A DNA stretch of 64,000 nt from Nitrosomonas nitrosa (lineage in GTDB: Bacteria; Pseudomonadota; Gammaproteobacteria; Burkholderiales; Nitrosomonadaceae): assembly GCF_003051105.1 (NCBI RefSeq), contig NZ_QAOO01000004.1, forward strand, positions 62,001-126,000, in the 5' to 3' direction. Below, in pieces: positions 30,148-38,609 of the stretch (position 1 is its first letter; each line of letters begins with the position of its first letter). The translations under genes and the position numbers were made by a program. The notes below the pieces were generated by a model. It saw only the letters and a list, made by a program, of their open reading frames with translations, was not told the origin of the DNA and searched no databases.

Positions 30148-31188
30148 ATGAACAAACCCATCATCGCGATCCAGAAAGACCACCAACTGCTCACAAGTGG
30201 GCGCTATCAATCTTTCTCAGCAAGATGGCATGAGCTGGCTGCTCAACAAGGGATTACAACACGCGCTATCGATATTTTTTCCAATGCTACAGATGGGGTA
30301 GCTCAACTCCAGGATTGCGATGCGTTCATGTATTGGTTTGCGCAACCGCCATCTGTGAGCCGTCCCGCCCGAAAATTAATCGCTTCGCTGGCGCATGTCA
30401 GCAAAATACGGGTCTTCCCCAATCTCAACACGATATGGCATTTTGATGACAAGATAGCTGAATTCTATCTCCTTAGGCTTGCCGGTATCCCCATACCAAA
30501 AACTACGGTGCTTTGGTCACGAGACCAAGCAGTAGAATTTATTACCACTGTCACCAGCTATCCTTTGGTTTTAAAACTGACTTCTGGCATCATTTCACGC
30601 AACGTCGAGTTGGTGCACAACGCAAAAGCCGCACATCGGTGTGTTCAAGAGCTTTTTGGCTCAGGTATGCACACGTTACCTCCACCCAATTTTCCATTCC
30701 GCTGGTATCTAAAGCGGATCCTCGAGGCTAGCCGAATACTTTTATGCCGGGAAAGAGATGAGGAATTCCATAAAGGGTATTTGTTATTTCAGGAATTTCT
30801 CCCAGGGAATGATTTCGACATTCGCATCACAATCATTGGTAACCGTGCCTTTGCATTCAGGCGCCATAACCGCCCCAATGATTTCCGGGCAAGTGGTAGT
30901 GGCCGTATCGACTGGGATCCCACCCAAATTCCGCTCGATGCATTGATGCTTGCTTTCAAAACTGCAAAAACGCTCAAGACCCAATCACTAGCAGTCGATA
31001 TTTTACGCAGGAACGGTGAACCTGTGATCGTAGAAATCAGCTATTACTATGAAGGTTGGGCTGTCGCAGCTTGCCCGGGTCACTGGCAACTGCAAAATCA
31101 TTTCCCGCAACCCATCTGGGTCGAAGGATCAATGAGGCCAGAAGACGCCATTTGGTCTGATTTTATCGCTTGTCTCGATATTCAATAA
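30148..31188 (+). CDS. ATP-grasp ligase (RimK-like)
   Basis: ATP-grasp enzymes join a carboxylate to an amine or thiol through an acyl-phosphate. The protein shows an N-terminal domain (about 1-95), ATP-contact Lys143 (PLVLKLT), the LLFQEFLPGNDFDIR lid region, basic residues near RRHNRPNDFRASGSG, Asp284 (AVDIL) and Glu296 in VEISYYYEG. The usual metal-binding E-x-N reads E-I-S298. This EISY ending and the later CPGHW recall ATP-grasp proteins in surface-polysaccharide loci (from memory). AGGAAGG before the ATG supports the start. A MurF-like ligase follows 36 bp later, so the two are probably one unit. Substrate unknown. Confidence 0.83.
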   Translation: MNKPIIAIQKDHQLLTSGRYQSFSARWHELAAQQGITTRAIDIFSNATDGVAQLQDCDAFMYWFAQPPSVSRPARKLIASLAHVSKIRVFPNLNTIWHFDDKIAEFYLLRLAGIPIPKTTVLWSRDQAVEFITTVTSYPLVLKLTSGIISRNVELVHNAKAAHRCVQELFGSGMHTLPPPNFPFRWYLKRILEASRILLCRERDEEFHKGYLLFQEFLPGNDFDIRITIIGNRAFAFRRHNRPNDFRASGSGRIDWDPTQIPLDALMLAFKTAKTLKTQSLAVDILRRNGEPVIVEISYYYEGWAVAACPGHWQLQNHFPQPIWVEGSMRPEDAIWSDFIACLDIQ

Positions 31189-31224
31189 CTTAACAAAGCA
31201 GCAACTCATAACTTATTTTAATCG

Positions 31225-32316
31225 ATGAAAATCATTGAACCCTATCTCAATTTTTGGGCACGACTCACTGTCAAGATTCGCAAACCTCTCGTTATCGGCA
31301 TAACTGGCTCTGTGGGGAAAAGTACCACGGCAGCCATGATTTCATCTGTCTTAACACATCCTCCTATTGAAAAAATGATAGGAAAGGTGGGATACACCCA
31401 AGACAATATGAATGACGATATTGGGTTGCCAGCCACATTACTACGCTTCCATAACTGGAGCGAAATTCCCCATAACAGATCAGCCAAATTGCTGATGCTA
31501 TGCAAGATCCCTTTTCGGGCACTTAGTCTCATTCTGGGAAACTATCCCAAAGTCTTGGTACTGGAATATGGTGCAGGCTGGAGTGGGCACATGCGACAAT
31601 TAATAAATATTGTCTCGCCCGATATTGCAATCGTTACCACGATCGGACCCGCACATTTAGAGCGATTCAAAACACTTGAAGGAATTGCACGGGAAAAAAG
31701 TAGGCTTGTACAGTCTGCTTCCCCCTCAGGTTTGGTCATATTGGGTGAGGATCATGAATTTGTCTCCTTTCTCGAAGCAAAAGCAAATGCTCCCGTTATT
31801 AAGGTCTCAGGAAAAGGCACTGAATTATCAAGAAATATTACCTTGGCTGTTTGTAAGCATATGGGTATCCCTGAAGAAATAGTTAGCCCAGCTTTGGAAA
31901 ATTTCATAAATCTTAAAGGACGGTTAGATGTCATTGAGCTGACAGATACGACAGTCATAGACGATAGCTACAATGCAAATCCGTTGTCTGTCAAATTCGG
32001 GTTAGACATGCTAGAAAAAATAACCAAACCGGGGCAACGTCGAGTGGCCATTCTAGGCACTATGGCTGAATTAGGAGAGGAAAGCGTACGTCTTCATGAA
32101 GAAGTAGGTCAATATGCACGCGAGCGGGTTGATTTGCTGGTTGGGGTAGGCGAACTAGCCAAGTGGTATCAACCCAATACTTGGTTTGATAACAGCGGTG
32201 AATGTGCCGAATCGATCAACAATTACCTTCGAAAAGGGGATTGCGTCTTCATCAAGGGATCAGCATCGGCCAACATGGGGCAAATCGTCAAAAAATTGAA
32301 GAAAAATAGTGAATAA
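31225..32316 (+). CDS. MurF-like Mur ligase lacking the UDP-binding domain
   Basis: Mur ligases attach amino acids or peptides using ATP. The P-loop GITGSVGKST lies at residues 25-34, EYGAGWSGHM near 114, the AHLERF segment at 144, a probable carbamylated Lys158 in IAREKSRL, and the C-terminal MurF hallmark DDSYNANP at 246-253. MurF normally has about 80 residues before the P-loop that bind UDP-MurNAc-peptide; here there are only 24. The acceptor is therefore probably not the standard nucleotide precursor. The gene is visibly AT-richer than its neighbours (22 G/C in the 60 bases from 31801). No strong ribosome site is seen before the ATG. Confidence 0.85.
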   Translation: MKIIEPYLNFWARLTVKIRKPLVIGITGSVGKSTTAAMISSVLTHPPIEKMIGKVGYTQDNMNDDIGLPATLLRFHNWSEIPHNRSAKLLMLCKIPFRALSLILGNYPKVLVLEYGAGWSGHMRQLINIVSPDIAIVTTIGPAHLERFKTLEGIAREKSRLVQSASPSGLVILGEDHEFVSFLEAKANAPVIKVSGKGTELSRNITLAVCKHMGIPEEIVSPALENFINLKGRLDVIELTDTTVIDDSYNANPLSVKFGLDMLEKITKPGQRRVAILGTMAELGEESVRLHEEVGQYARERVDLLVGVGELAKWYQPNTWFDNSGECAESINNYLRKGDCVFIKGSASANMGQIVKKLKKNSE

Positions 32317-32407
32317 ACGATAATTAGCAATGTTAAGACCCCCAGGCATCCTGTTTAGGGTTATTTGTTCATTAGCCAAAAAGACCTCATTCCAAAATTG
32401 ATAATGT

Positions 32408-32995
32408 TTAAATTTTCCTGACCTCGCAAGATTGGTGTAGAGCAGTGTTCTCGATAATATCCTGGTAACACCAATGCCATGGCTCGTAAATAAACCCGGA
32501 ATCGTTGCCTATTGGGTAGGAAAGTTTAAACCCAAATTTCCATGCATTGTTGCAGAGCCAGTCAAATGCAGGGGTATCCTCAAATTTTTCTGCAGGGGGA
32601 AAACTATCAAGATCGAGCGCTCGCCCGGTATGATGTTCACTATAGCCAGGAGCAGCGATCCATGTCAGCAAATAATCAAGCTTTCCACCCCAGGCAAGTT
32701 GATCACGGATGAGTTTTGCCTGCTGATCAGCACTCCGAAACGCCCAGCGAATTTGCAGACCCACCCCATCATTAGCAGCAGTCGTATGCATTGCGCGCCA
32801 TTGTGATCGAGTTCTAGGCGTCATCAGGCATTGCTGTCCCTCAAAGACACCGGTAGACACAGCCACCAGCTCCGCAGGATAGCGATAAAACGGCAATCCT
32901 CGATCTGCATACGTCCTGGGGATACCCAGCATTCGATGCAAAGCATACACCCTCCGAACATAGTCATCATGCCTTTGATTGCTATCCCGGAACAT
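32408..32995 (-). CDS. VanY-family D-alanyl-D-alanine carboxypeptidase (M15)
   Basis: M15B/VanY peptidases trim D-Ala from stem peptides or act as endopeptidases. The zinc site is complete: the S-x-H-x-x-G-x-A-x-D motif with His121 and Asp128 (SEHHTGRALD) and His174 in EPWHW. The protein has 195 residues and no clear signal peptide, so it may act inside the cell, as VanY-like proteins without anchors or precursor-trimming VanX-like enzymes can. It is convergent to the MurF-like gene with a 91 bp gap, which puts a peptide-trimming enzyme beside two peptide ligases. Confidence 0.9.
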   Translation of the reverse strand: MFRDSNQRHDDYVRRVYALHRMLGIPRTYADRGLPFYRYPAELVAVSTGVFEGQQCLMTPRTRSQWRAMHTTAANDGVGLQIRWAFRSADQQAKLIRDQLAWGGKLDYLLTWIAAPGYSEHHTGRALDLDSFPPAEKFEDTPAFDWLCNNAWKFGFKLSYPIGNDSGFIYEPWHWCYQDIIENTALHQSCEVRKI

Positions 32996-33204
32996 CTAAA
33001 ACCTGACCGATGCTCGCCACATAATTTCCCGCGCGAGATGATACCCCTTCCGAAGGTAACGAGAACTCATCCTGATTTTCATAGATTCACTATTCTTCTC
33101 CTAACATGGTTATTTTAATATGATAGGCTATTGATCGATGGCCTAGGTGCTTACCGCGCCTGATAATTTGTCGTTTTCACCATTGATCCCAATAGGACAC
33201 ATTT

Positions 33205-33693
33205 ATGATATTCATCAAATGGCTTTTGATCAGCTTTACTTTAGTCGTGATAGCTACCATCATTGCTGGCCAACTCGGCATGTTCAAAGGAACACCGCCA
33301 ACTGATCTTGGCGTACAGGACGGAAAATTAAAACCGCCTTCCATGACGCCCAATAGCGTCTCCAGCCAAGCGGTACTTTACCCCGATCACCCGCAACTCG
33401 ATTATGCAAAAATTGAGCCATACCCGCTCATGGGTGACGCTTCGACCACATTGGCACGCCTACGCAGCATCGTCGAATCCATGCCAGGCGCTGAAATCAT
33501 TACGAGCAATGAGCATTATCTCTACGTCCAGTTTACGACCCGTATCCTCAAATTTGTCGATGACGCAGAATTTTGGTTCGATCCAGCCGCCAAGGTAATT
33601 CAAGTGCGCTCGGCTTCCCGGATAGGCAGAAGCGACCTGGGTGTCAATCGCAAGCGTATCGAAACGATACGTGCACAACTCGGCGCTTCCTGA
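33205..33693 (+). CDS. DUF1499 family protein
   Basis: A signal anchor or signal peptide (about residues 1-22) is followed by a DUF1499 domain, recognised by DLGVQDGKL, the central RLRSIVESMPGAEII region, LKFVDDAEFWFD and the end VRSASRIGRSDLGVNRKRIE. The family function is not known. Length 162 is typical. It precedes the acylase gene by 53 bp on the same strand. Confidence 0.88.
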   Translation: MIFIKWLLISFTLVVIATIIAGQLGMFKGTPPTDLGVQDGKLKPPSMTPNSVSSQAVLYPDHPQLDYAKIEPYPLMGDASTTLARLRSIVESMPGAEIITSNEHYLYVQFTTRILKFVDDAEFWFDPAAKVIQVRSASRIGRSDLGVNRKRIETIRAQLGAS

Positions 33694-33746
33694 GTTTTTT
33701 CTAAGCCAGCTATCCGTTCATCACAATGGCAAATCAGTGATTTTAT

Positions 33747-36134
33747 ATGGCGCGCCGTTTTCTAATTATCCTGCTGCTACTGAGCTTTGCATTCATTGGT
33801 ACCATCAGTCTGTTATTGCAAGGCAGCTTACCACAGTATGAGGGTACGGTAAGGCTGACAGGCCTGAGTATGCCCGTAGAGGTTGAGCGAGACGCGCAAG
33901 GTAGCGTTACCCTTCGCGCGCAAAACCGCGTGGATCTTGCCAGGGCGCTTGGCTTTGTTCATGCTCAGGAGCGTTTTTTTGAAATGGATCTCATGCGGCG
34001 AAGCGCTGCCGGCGAATTGGCCGAACTATTTGGAGAAGCGGCATTGCCCGCTGACCGCCAGACACGCGGTCACCGCATGCGCGCACGCGCTACAGCTATG
34101 CTCTCCACCCTCCCCAAGGATCATCGGCGGTTAATCGAGGCTTATCGCGACGGCGTGAACGAGGGATTGATGGCGCTTACAGTGCGCCCTTTTCCTTATC
34201 TATTGACACGCAGCCAACCTCACCCCTGGCGCAGTGAAGACAGTGTGCTAGTGGTGTTATCGATGTATTTCACTTTGCAGGAGCCAAGCGTGCAACGCGA
34301 GCTGCAACTGTCCGTGTTGCGTGCCGGCTTACCTGAATCCGCTTACCGTTTTCTCACCGCAAGAGGTGGCGAGTGGGATGCACCATTGATTGGGCCCGTT
34401 TTTGATTGGCCTCCTCCCCCTACACGCGAAGCGCTCGATCTGCGTAATTTAAACCCGAAACAGCTGCGCGACCCTCTTGATCAAATAGACGCTCAGCTTG
34501 ATGAAACGCCCGGCAGCAACAGTTTTGCCGTGTCAGGCACCTTGACTTCAGGCGCTGCGCTGGTCGCCAATGATATGCATTTGTCGCTACGCGTGCCCAG
34601 TTTATGGTTCCGTACCCGGTTTATTTACCCGCATCCCGTCCACGATGAGCGCACCCTCGATATCAATGGGGTAAGTTTGCCAGGGACGCCCGCGATCGTC
34701 GTCGGCTCTAATCGTCATGTTGCCTGGAGCTTTACCAACAGCTACGGTGATATGGCGGATTGGGTCCGAATCACGCTCGACCCATCCGATTCCACGCGCT
34801 ATCGTAGCCCTCAGGGTTGGAAGCCCCTTACGATACACCGTGAAGTGCTGCGCGTGCGAGATACAGCAGATGAAATACTGGAAGTCCGTGAAACAGAATG
34901 GGGGCCCATTCTCGCAACCGATCATGACGGCGCTCTATTGGCGCTCGTCTGGTCGGCTCATCAACCTGGTGCGGTCAATCTGGACCTCATCCTCCTCGAA
35001 CAAGCAGAAACCATCGAGGATGCCATGGTAATTGCACAACGCGCTGGCATGCCAGCACAAAACTTCATCGTTGGCAGCCGAGACGGGGATATCGCGTGGA
35101 CGATCGCGGGACGCATTCCCTCGCGCATCGGTGACTATGATCCCACTCATCCATCGGATTGGAGCGAAAACAATAAAGGATGGAACGGTTGGTTAGCACC
35201 CGAAAAATATCCGGTCATCGTCAATCCGCCCGAACAGCGATTATGGAATGGCAACGCACGGGCGATCGATGGCTCAATGCTTGAATACCTTGGTGACGGC
35301 GGCTATGAGCTCGGTGCACGCGCTAAACAAATCCGTGATGGTTTAGCGGCGAATGACTTTTTCACCGCGGCGGATTTACATTCGATTCAGTTGGATGACC
35401 GCGCTCTGTTCCTAGCACGCTGGCGGCAATTACTCGAACAGACACTTGATCGCGTTCCCGCAGCCAACTGGCGCTCGGTTATGGAAACGGCACTGGCCGA
35501 TTGGGATGGCCATGCTTCTGTCAACTCCGTTGCGTATCGGCTGGTACGTACCTTCCGTCAAGAGGTGATTGGCAGTATTCAGGAGGGGTTTGCTGCGGCA
35601 GTACGGCAGCACCATCCAGATTTTATGATGCCACGACTGACTCAGATAGAACACGCCGCCTGGCTATTACTTACCCAACGCCCACCCCACTTACTACCGC
35701 CTGGCTATACCGATTGGGATCATTTGCTTGTAACCTGCGCACAACGCATCACCGAATATATGCAGTCACTGCCAGGCGGCATCGCTGCACGCACCTGGGG
35801 AGAGCAGAACACGGCTGCAATTCAGCATCCCCTGAGCCGCGTATTGCCCAAGTTTCTGGCGCAACAATTGGATATGCCGCGTGACCCCTTACCGGGTGAT
35901 AGCCATATGCCCCGCATCCAGTCTCCCAGTTTCGGTGCATCTCAGCGCTTCGTAGTTGCACCCGGTGATGAAGAACGTGGCTATTTCTCGATGCCCGGCG
36001 GGCAAAGCGGGCACCCGCTCTCGCCTTATTACGCAAGCGGCCATGCTGACTGGGTTGCCGGAAAAACCACCCCGTTTCTGCCCGGCCCGACAGAGCGCAC
36101 GCTCACACTGACCCCAACAAACGGTACCCCCTGA
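33747..36134 (+). CDS. Penicillin acylase family Ntn hydrolase
   Basis: These periplasmic N-terminal-nucleophile hydrolases cut amide bonds in penicillins, acyl-homoserine lactones or related acyl-amides after self-cleavage. A signal or anchor helix covers residues 4-25. The alpha segment runs to about 250. The predicted nucleophile is Ser257 in TPGSNSFAVSG, followed by LVANDMHL, which is typical of the beta-chain start. Total length 795 fits the family. The substrate cannot be told from the sequence; signal quenching is possible. It sits in an envelope-related region. Confidence 0.92.
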   Translation: MARRFLIILLLLSFAFIGTISLLLQGSLPQYEGTVRLTGLSMPVEVERDAQGSVTLRAQNRVDLARALGFVHAQERFFEMDLMRRSAAGELAELFGEAALPADRQTRGHRMRARATAMLSTLPKDHRRLIEAYRDGVNEGLMALTVRPFPYLLTRSQPHPWRSEDSVLVVLSMYFTLQEPSVQRELQLSVLRAGLPESAYRFLTARGGEWDAPLIGPVFDWPPPPTREALDLRNLNPKQLRDPLDQIDAQLDETPGSNSFAVSGTLTSGAALVANDMHLSLRVPSLWFRTRFIYPHPVHDERTLDINGVSLPGTPAIVVGSNRHVAWSFTNSYGDMADWVRITLDPSDSTRYRSPQGWKPLTIHREVLRVRDTADEILEVRETEWGPILATDHDGALLALVWSAHQPGAVNLDLILLEQAETIEDAMVIAQRAGMPAQNFIVGSRDGDIAWTIAGRIPSRIGDYDPTHPSDWSENNKGWNGWLAPEKYPVIVNPPEQRLWNGNARAIDGSMLEYLGDGGYELGARAKQIRDGLAANDFFTAADLHSIQLDDRALFLARWRQLLEQTLDRVPAANWRSVMETALADWDGHASVNSVAYRLVRTFRQEVIGSIQEGFAAAVRQHHPDFMMPRLTQIEHAAWLLLTQRPPHLLPPGYTDWDHLLVTCAQRITEYMQSLPGGIAARTWGEQNTAAIQHPLSRVLPKFLAQQLDMPRDPLPGDSHMPRIQSPSFGASQRFVVAPGDEERGYFSMPGGQSGHPLSPYYASGHADWVAGKTTPFLPGPTERTLTLTPTNGTP

Positions 36135-36176
36135 CCCATTTTATGTTTAGATTGTTTAGATAAAAAGGAGACACTC

Positions 36177-36641
36177 ATGAAAAAATTGGCCTTTGCCGCA
36201 CTCGCCATCGTCGCAACCGCAACTTTCGCTCAAGACATCGACGAGCGTAAGATACTCTCGCTTAATGAAATGCAGCGCCATCATATCCTGACCGAGATGC
36301 GCGCTCTATTGCTCGGCACACAACAGATACTACAAGCAATTACTGAAGACGATATGCTTGCTGTCGCACGCCATGCACGTATGTTGGGAACGGAAATGGC
36401 GCATTCAGGAGAAAACCATTTGCGATCGGTGTTACCGAAAGATTTCATGCAGCTCGGCATCTCGGTTCACAAGAGTTTTGATCAGATTGCAGCCGATGCG
36501 GAAACCTTAAAAGACACTAAGCATACGCTGGCACAACTGAGCATGACGCTCCAAACATGTGTTGCATGCCATGCGGCCTACCAAATTCGAACCACCGACC
36601 TGCCAGCAGAGGCCCAGCCGGTTCATCATGATCACCACTGA
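36177..36641 (+). CDS. Periplasmic c-type cytochrome, class II-like
   Basis: A signal peptide (about 1-18) is followed by a helical domain with a single haem-binding motif CVACH near residue 131, close to the C-terminus. That position is typical of cytochrome c' and other class II cytochromes. The end is His-rich (HHDHH). A strong ribosome site (AAGGAGA) precedes the ATG. The axial methionine or open coordination cannot be assigned by eye. It follows the acylase gene by 42 bp. Confidence 0.85.
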   Translation: MKKLAFAALAIVATATFAQDIDERKILSLNEMQRHHILTEMRALLLGTQQILQAITEDDMLAVARHARMLGTEMAHSGENHLRSVLPKDFMQLGISVHKSFDQIAADAETLKDTKHTLAQLSMTLQTCVACHAAYQIRTTDLPAEAQPVHHDHH

Positions 36642-36853
36642 CCGAATCTCTTGTTCCATATGAACTCGCCTGCTGAAGCTAATAACGAGTTGAACATCTT
36701 TAGGCCATTTAGCGCAACAGTTACCTAAGGAATCTGCGCACATTGCTGTTCGAGGAGTTGATCGTTTTATACTATTTCCCGTATCCTTCTCGTTCAAAGC
36801 TAAAAAGCTGTCATTTTGAATTAATCATGAACAATACGCTAATGGAGCAACTC

Positions 36854-37165
36854 ATGAATAAAGCAGGAATTTCAGTTGCATTACTCATCATATTGGCCTC
36901 TTCCACCACCTTTGTTCAGGCGGACGCTCCTCTCAAGGAAGCATTGGAAACCAGAAAGGAATCGATGGAGAAAGAGCGTGAGATTTATAAAGATGCACAT
37001 GAGCAGGAACGTGAAGCACGAAAAAAATTTGAGGAAATAGCCCGTGAAGAACGCAAGCACCGGGAAGAAATGAACCGCAAAATACACAAGCATGAGAATG
37101 AAAAGTATCGTGAGGAAGAAAAGCGTATCGAAGAAATCGAACGCTCGTTCTGGAACAGAAACTAA
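36854..37165 (+). CDS. Small exported highly charged helical protein
   Basis: No family is recognised. A signal peptide (about 1-24, ending VQA) is followed by about 80 residues dominated by Glu, Lys and Arg, with repeated RKxxEE/REER patterns, so an extended charged helix is expected. The frame is open from 36743, but the ATG at 36854 has GGAG six bases upstream and begins the signal peptide. It has 103 residues. It is convergent with the next gene across a hairpin. Confidence 0.78.
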   Translation: MNKAGISVALLIILASSTTFVQADAPLKEALETRKESMEKEREIYKDAHEQEREARKKFEEIAREERKHREEMNRKIHKHENEKYREEEKRIEEIERSFWNRN

Positions 37166-37225
37166 TGGGCACCACTATAAAATAAGGCTTCAAGGTGCAA
37201 CCAACTTGAACTCCACTCATAGCAG

Positions 37226-37268
37226 CAGGAGAAAATAGTGATTCTGAGAATTTTCTACACCGCTCCTG
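37226..37268. terminator. Possible bidirectional hairpin between convergent genes
   Basis: CAGGAG (37226-37231) pairs with CTCCTG (37263-37268), and the inner AGAAAAT (37230-37236) pairs with ATTTTCT (37250-37256). The two stems share bases, so only a partly paired or alternative hairpin can form. It lies in the 104 bp gap between convergent genes. The U-run is poor. Confidence 0.35.
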
Positions 37269-37269
37269 T

Positions 37270-38286
37270 TTAATAGGATTGCATCGCTGCGCGCATTCGC
37301 TCTAAATTCTTGATCATTTGCTGTTTGATGCGCATACGGCCAACGCCACGTTTGAGACTGCTTCCAAGGCCGGTGACTTTGTCAGTCGACGTCTGCTGAA
37401 TATAAAACACGATCATGCCCTCGCGATGGGGCAAGCAAGCTAAAACCATTTGCCCCGCGTTGTAGGAATGACCAACAAAAAAATGCCTGCTGACTATCAT
37501 TGAAATGCTATCGGCCGTGTACAAGACCCGATGACTGAGTATCGCTGCAGGTCGACCATTCACCTCCCGATTGAGCCAAAGAAATCGTTCTATCGCCTCC
37601 TGCGGAAAATGACTCGGGTAACTCAACCATGCTTTCTTTAGCGCAGGTGATAACAACGCTAGCAACGCGTTATTATCCGCCAGAAGCCTGAGTTCCTCTC
37701 CAGTATCCACTTCACCATTACCACGTACATAGGGTGCCACCCCAGATAACCCCTGGTTGTAATAGGCCTGCCAACGCTGCCATAAAACTTGCCGGTAGCG
37801 CTGCGATACAACCTCTGTCAAATTTACCCGATCAAGATCGGATAATTGTCCGTTAAGCGATACAAAGCGGCTGATTTCGTCTGCGGATAAATTAAATTCT
37901 TCATGCTCAGCAGCCAGTAAATTCTGGACTTCGTCACTTTGCTTGGGCGCAAAAGAAAAATGCTGGAAAGTATCGATACCAGCGTGAGGAAATATCTCAC
38001 CAAATACCAAAACATCCGGATCAATCCCAATAAAATCACCTAGCTTAAAAAAATCAGCTAGCTTAGTTGGCGATGACGGCAAGTACGTCGCTAAACCTAC
38101 TGCCAATTCTTTTCGGGTAGATTCCTGAACTGCAAACGTGACGATCTTACCTTGCTCAAGATCAGCCACAACATCATGTTCCAGCCTCAACAAGGTGATA
38201 ACATTGCTTAACGTAGGGACAGAAGCCGCAGTCACCGATACGCCCAATAACAACATGAAGACCAACAGAAACCATTTGAACCACAT
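37270..38286 (-). CDS. Exported protein of unknown function
   Basis: I do not recognise a family. A signal peptide (about 1-21, LLLGVSVTAAS) leads a soluble 318-residue protein that should be periplasmic. It has tryptophan-rich middle sequence (LWQRWQAYYNQGLSG) and conserved-looking FFVGHSYNAGQM and IVFYIQQTSTDKVTG segments. The end is basic and helical. It stands alone: the next gene upstream on this strand is more than 300 bp away. Confidence 0.78.
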   Translation of the reverse strand: MWFKWFLLVFMLLLGVSVTAASVPTLSNVITLLRLEHDVVADLEQGKIVTFAVQESTRKELAVGLATYLPSSPTKLADFFKLGDFIGIDPDVLVFGEIFPHAGIDTFQHFSFAPKQSDEVQNLLAAEHEEFNLSADEISRFVSLNGQLSDLDRVNLTEVVSQRYRQVLWQRWQAYYNQGLSGVAPYVRGNGEVDTGEELRLLADNNALLALLSPALKKAWLSYPSHFPQEAIERFLWLNREVNGRPAAILSHRVLYTADSISMIVSRHFFVGHSYNAGQMVLACLPHREGMIVFYIQQTSTDKVTGLGSSLKRGVGRMRIKQQMIKNLERMRAAMQSY

Positions 38287-38609
38287 GGATATTAGCTGAC
38301 TTAGGTCAAAACCCCCCTTTCTGACAATTTTCGGACTCTCTCGACATAAAGATAAAGATGCTCAATTATGGCTCAAATATTATCTTTTTTAGTTCCTGAA
38401 AGAAAATAATCCATATTGCACACTAACCGGGCGAGAAAGTACCCAAACTCCTCGCAAGTCTCTACGCTGAGACGAAGAACACAAAAGCCGGATACTTTCT
38501 GTGAAAATTGAGGGAGTGATCTTTTTAGAATCGTCAGAAGTTGAGTGGCGCCGTCATGAATGACTGTTAGCGGCGCCAATACGCTTTCTGCATACACCGT
38601 TTCCCGACT
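38287..38609. other. Gene-poor 323 bp spacer
   Basis: This gap separates the exported protein from the kinase gene. The minus strand holds an open frame of 74 codons (38373-38597), but it has no clear ribosome site, no recognised motif and mixed codon use, so I do not call it. No RNA gene, repeat or strong terminator was seen. Confidence 0.5.

Noticed and set aside
38373..38597. A 74-codon minus-strand frame after the HAMP kinase gene
   Set aside because: Only a weak GGGA precedes its start and no motif or conserved pattern is visible. It is noted as part of the spacer.
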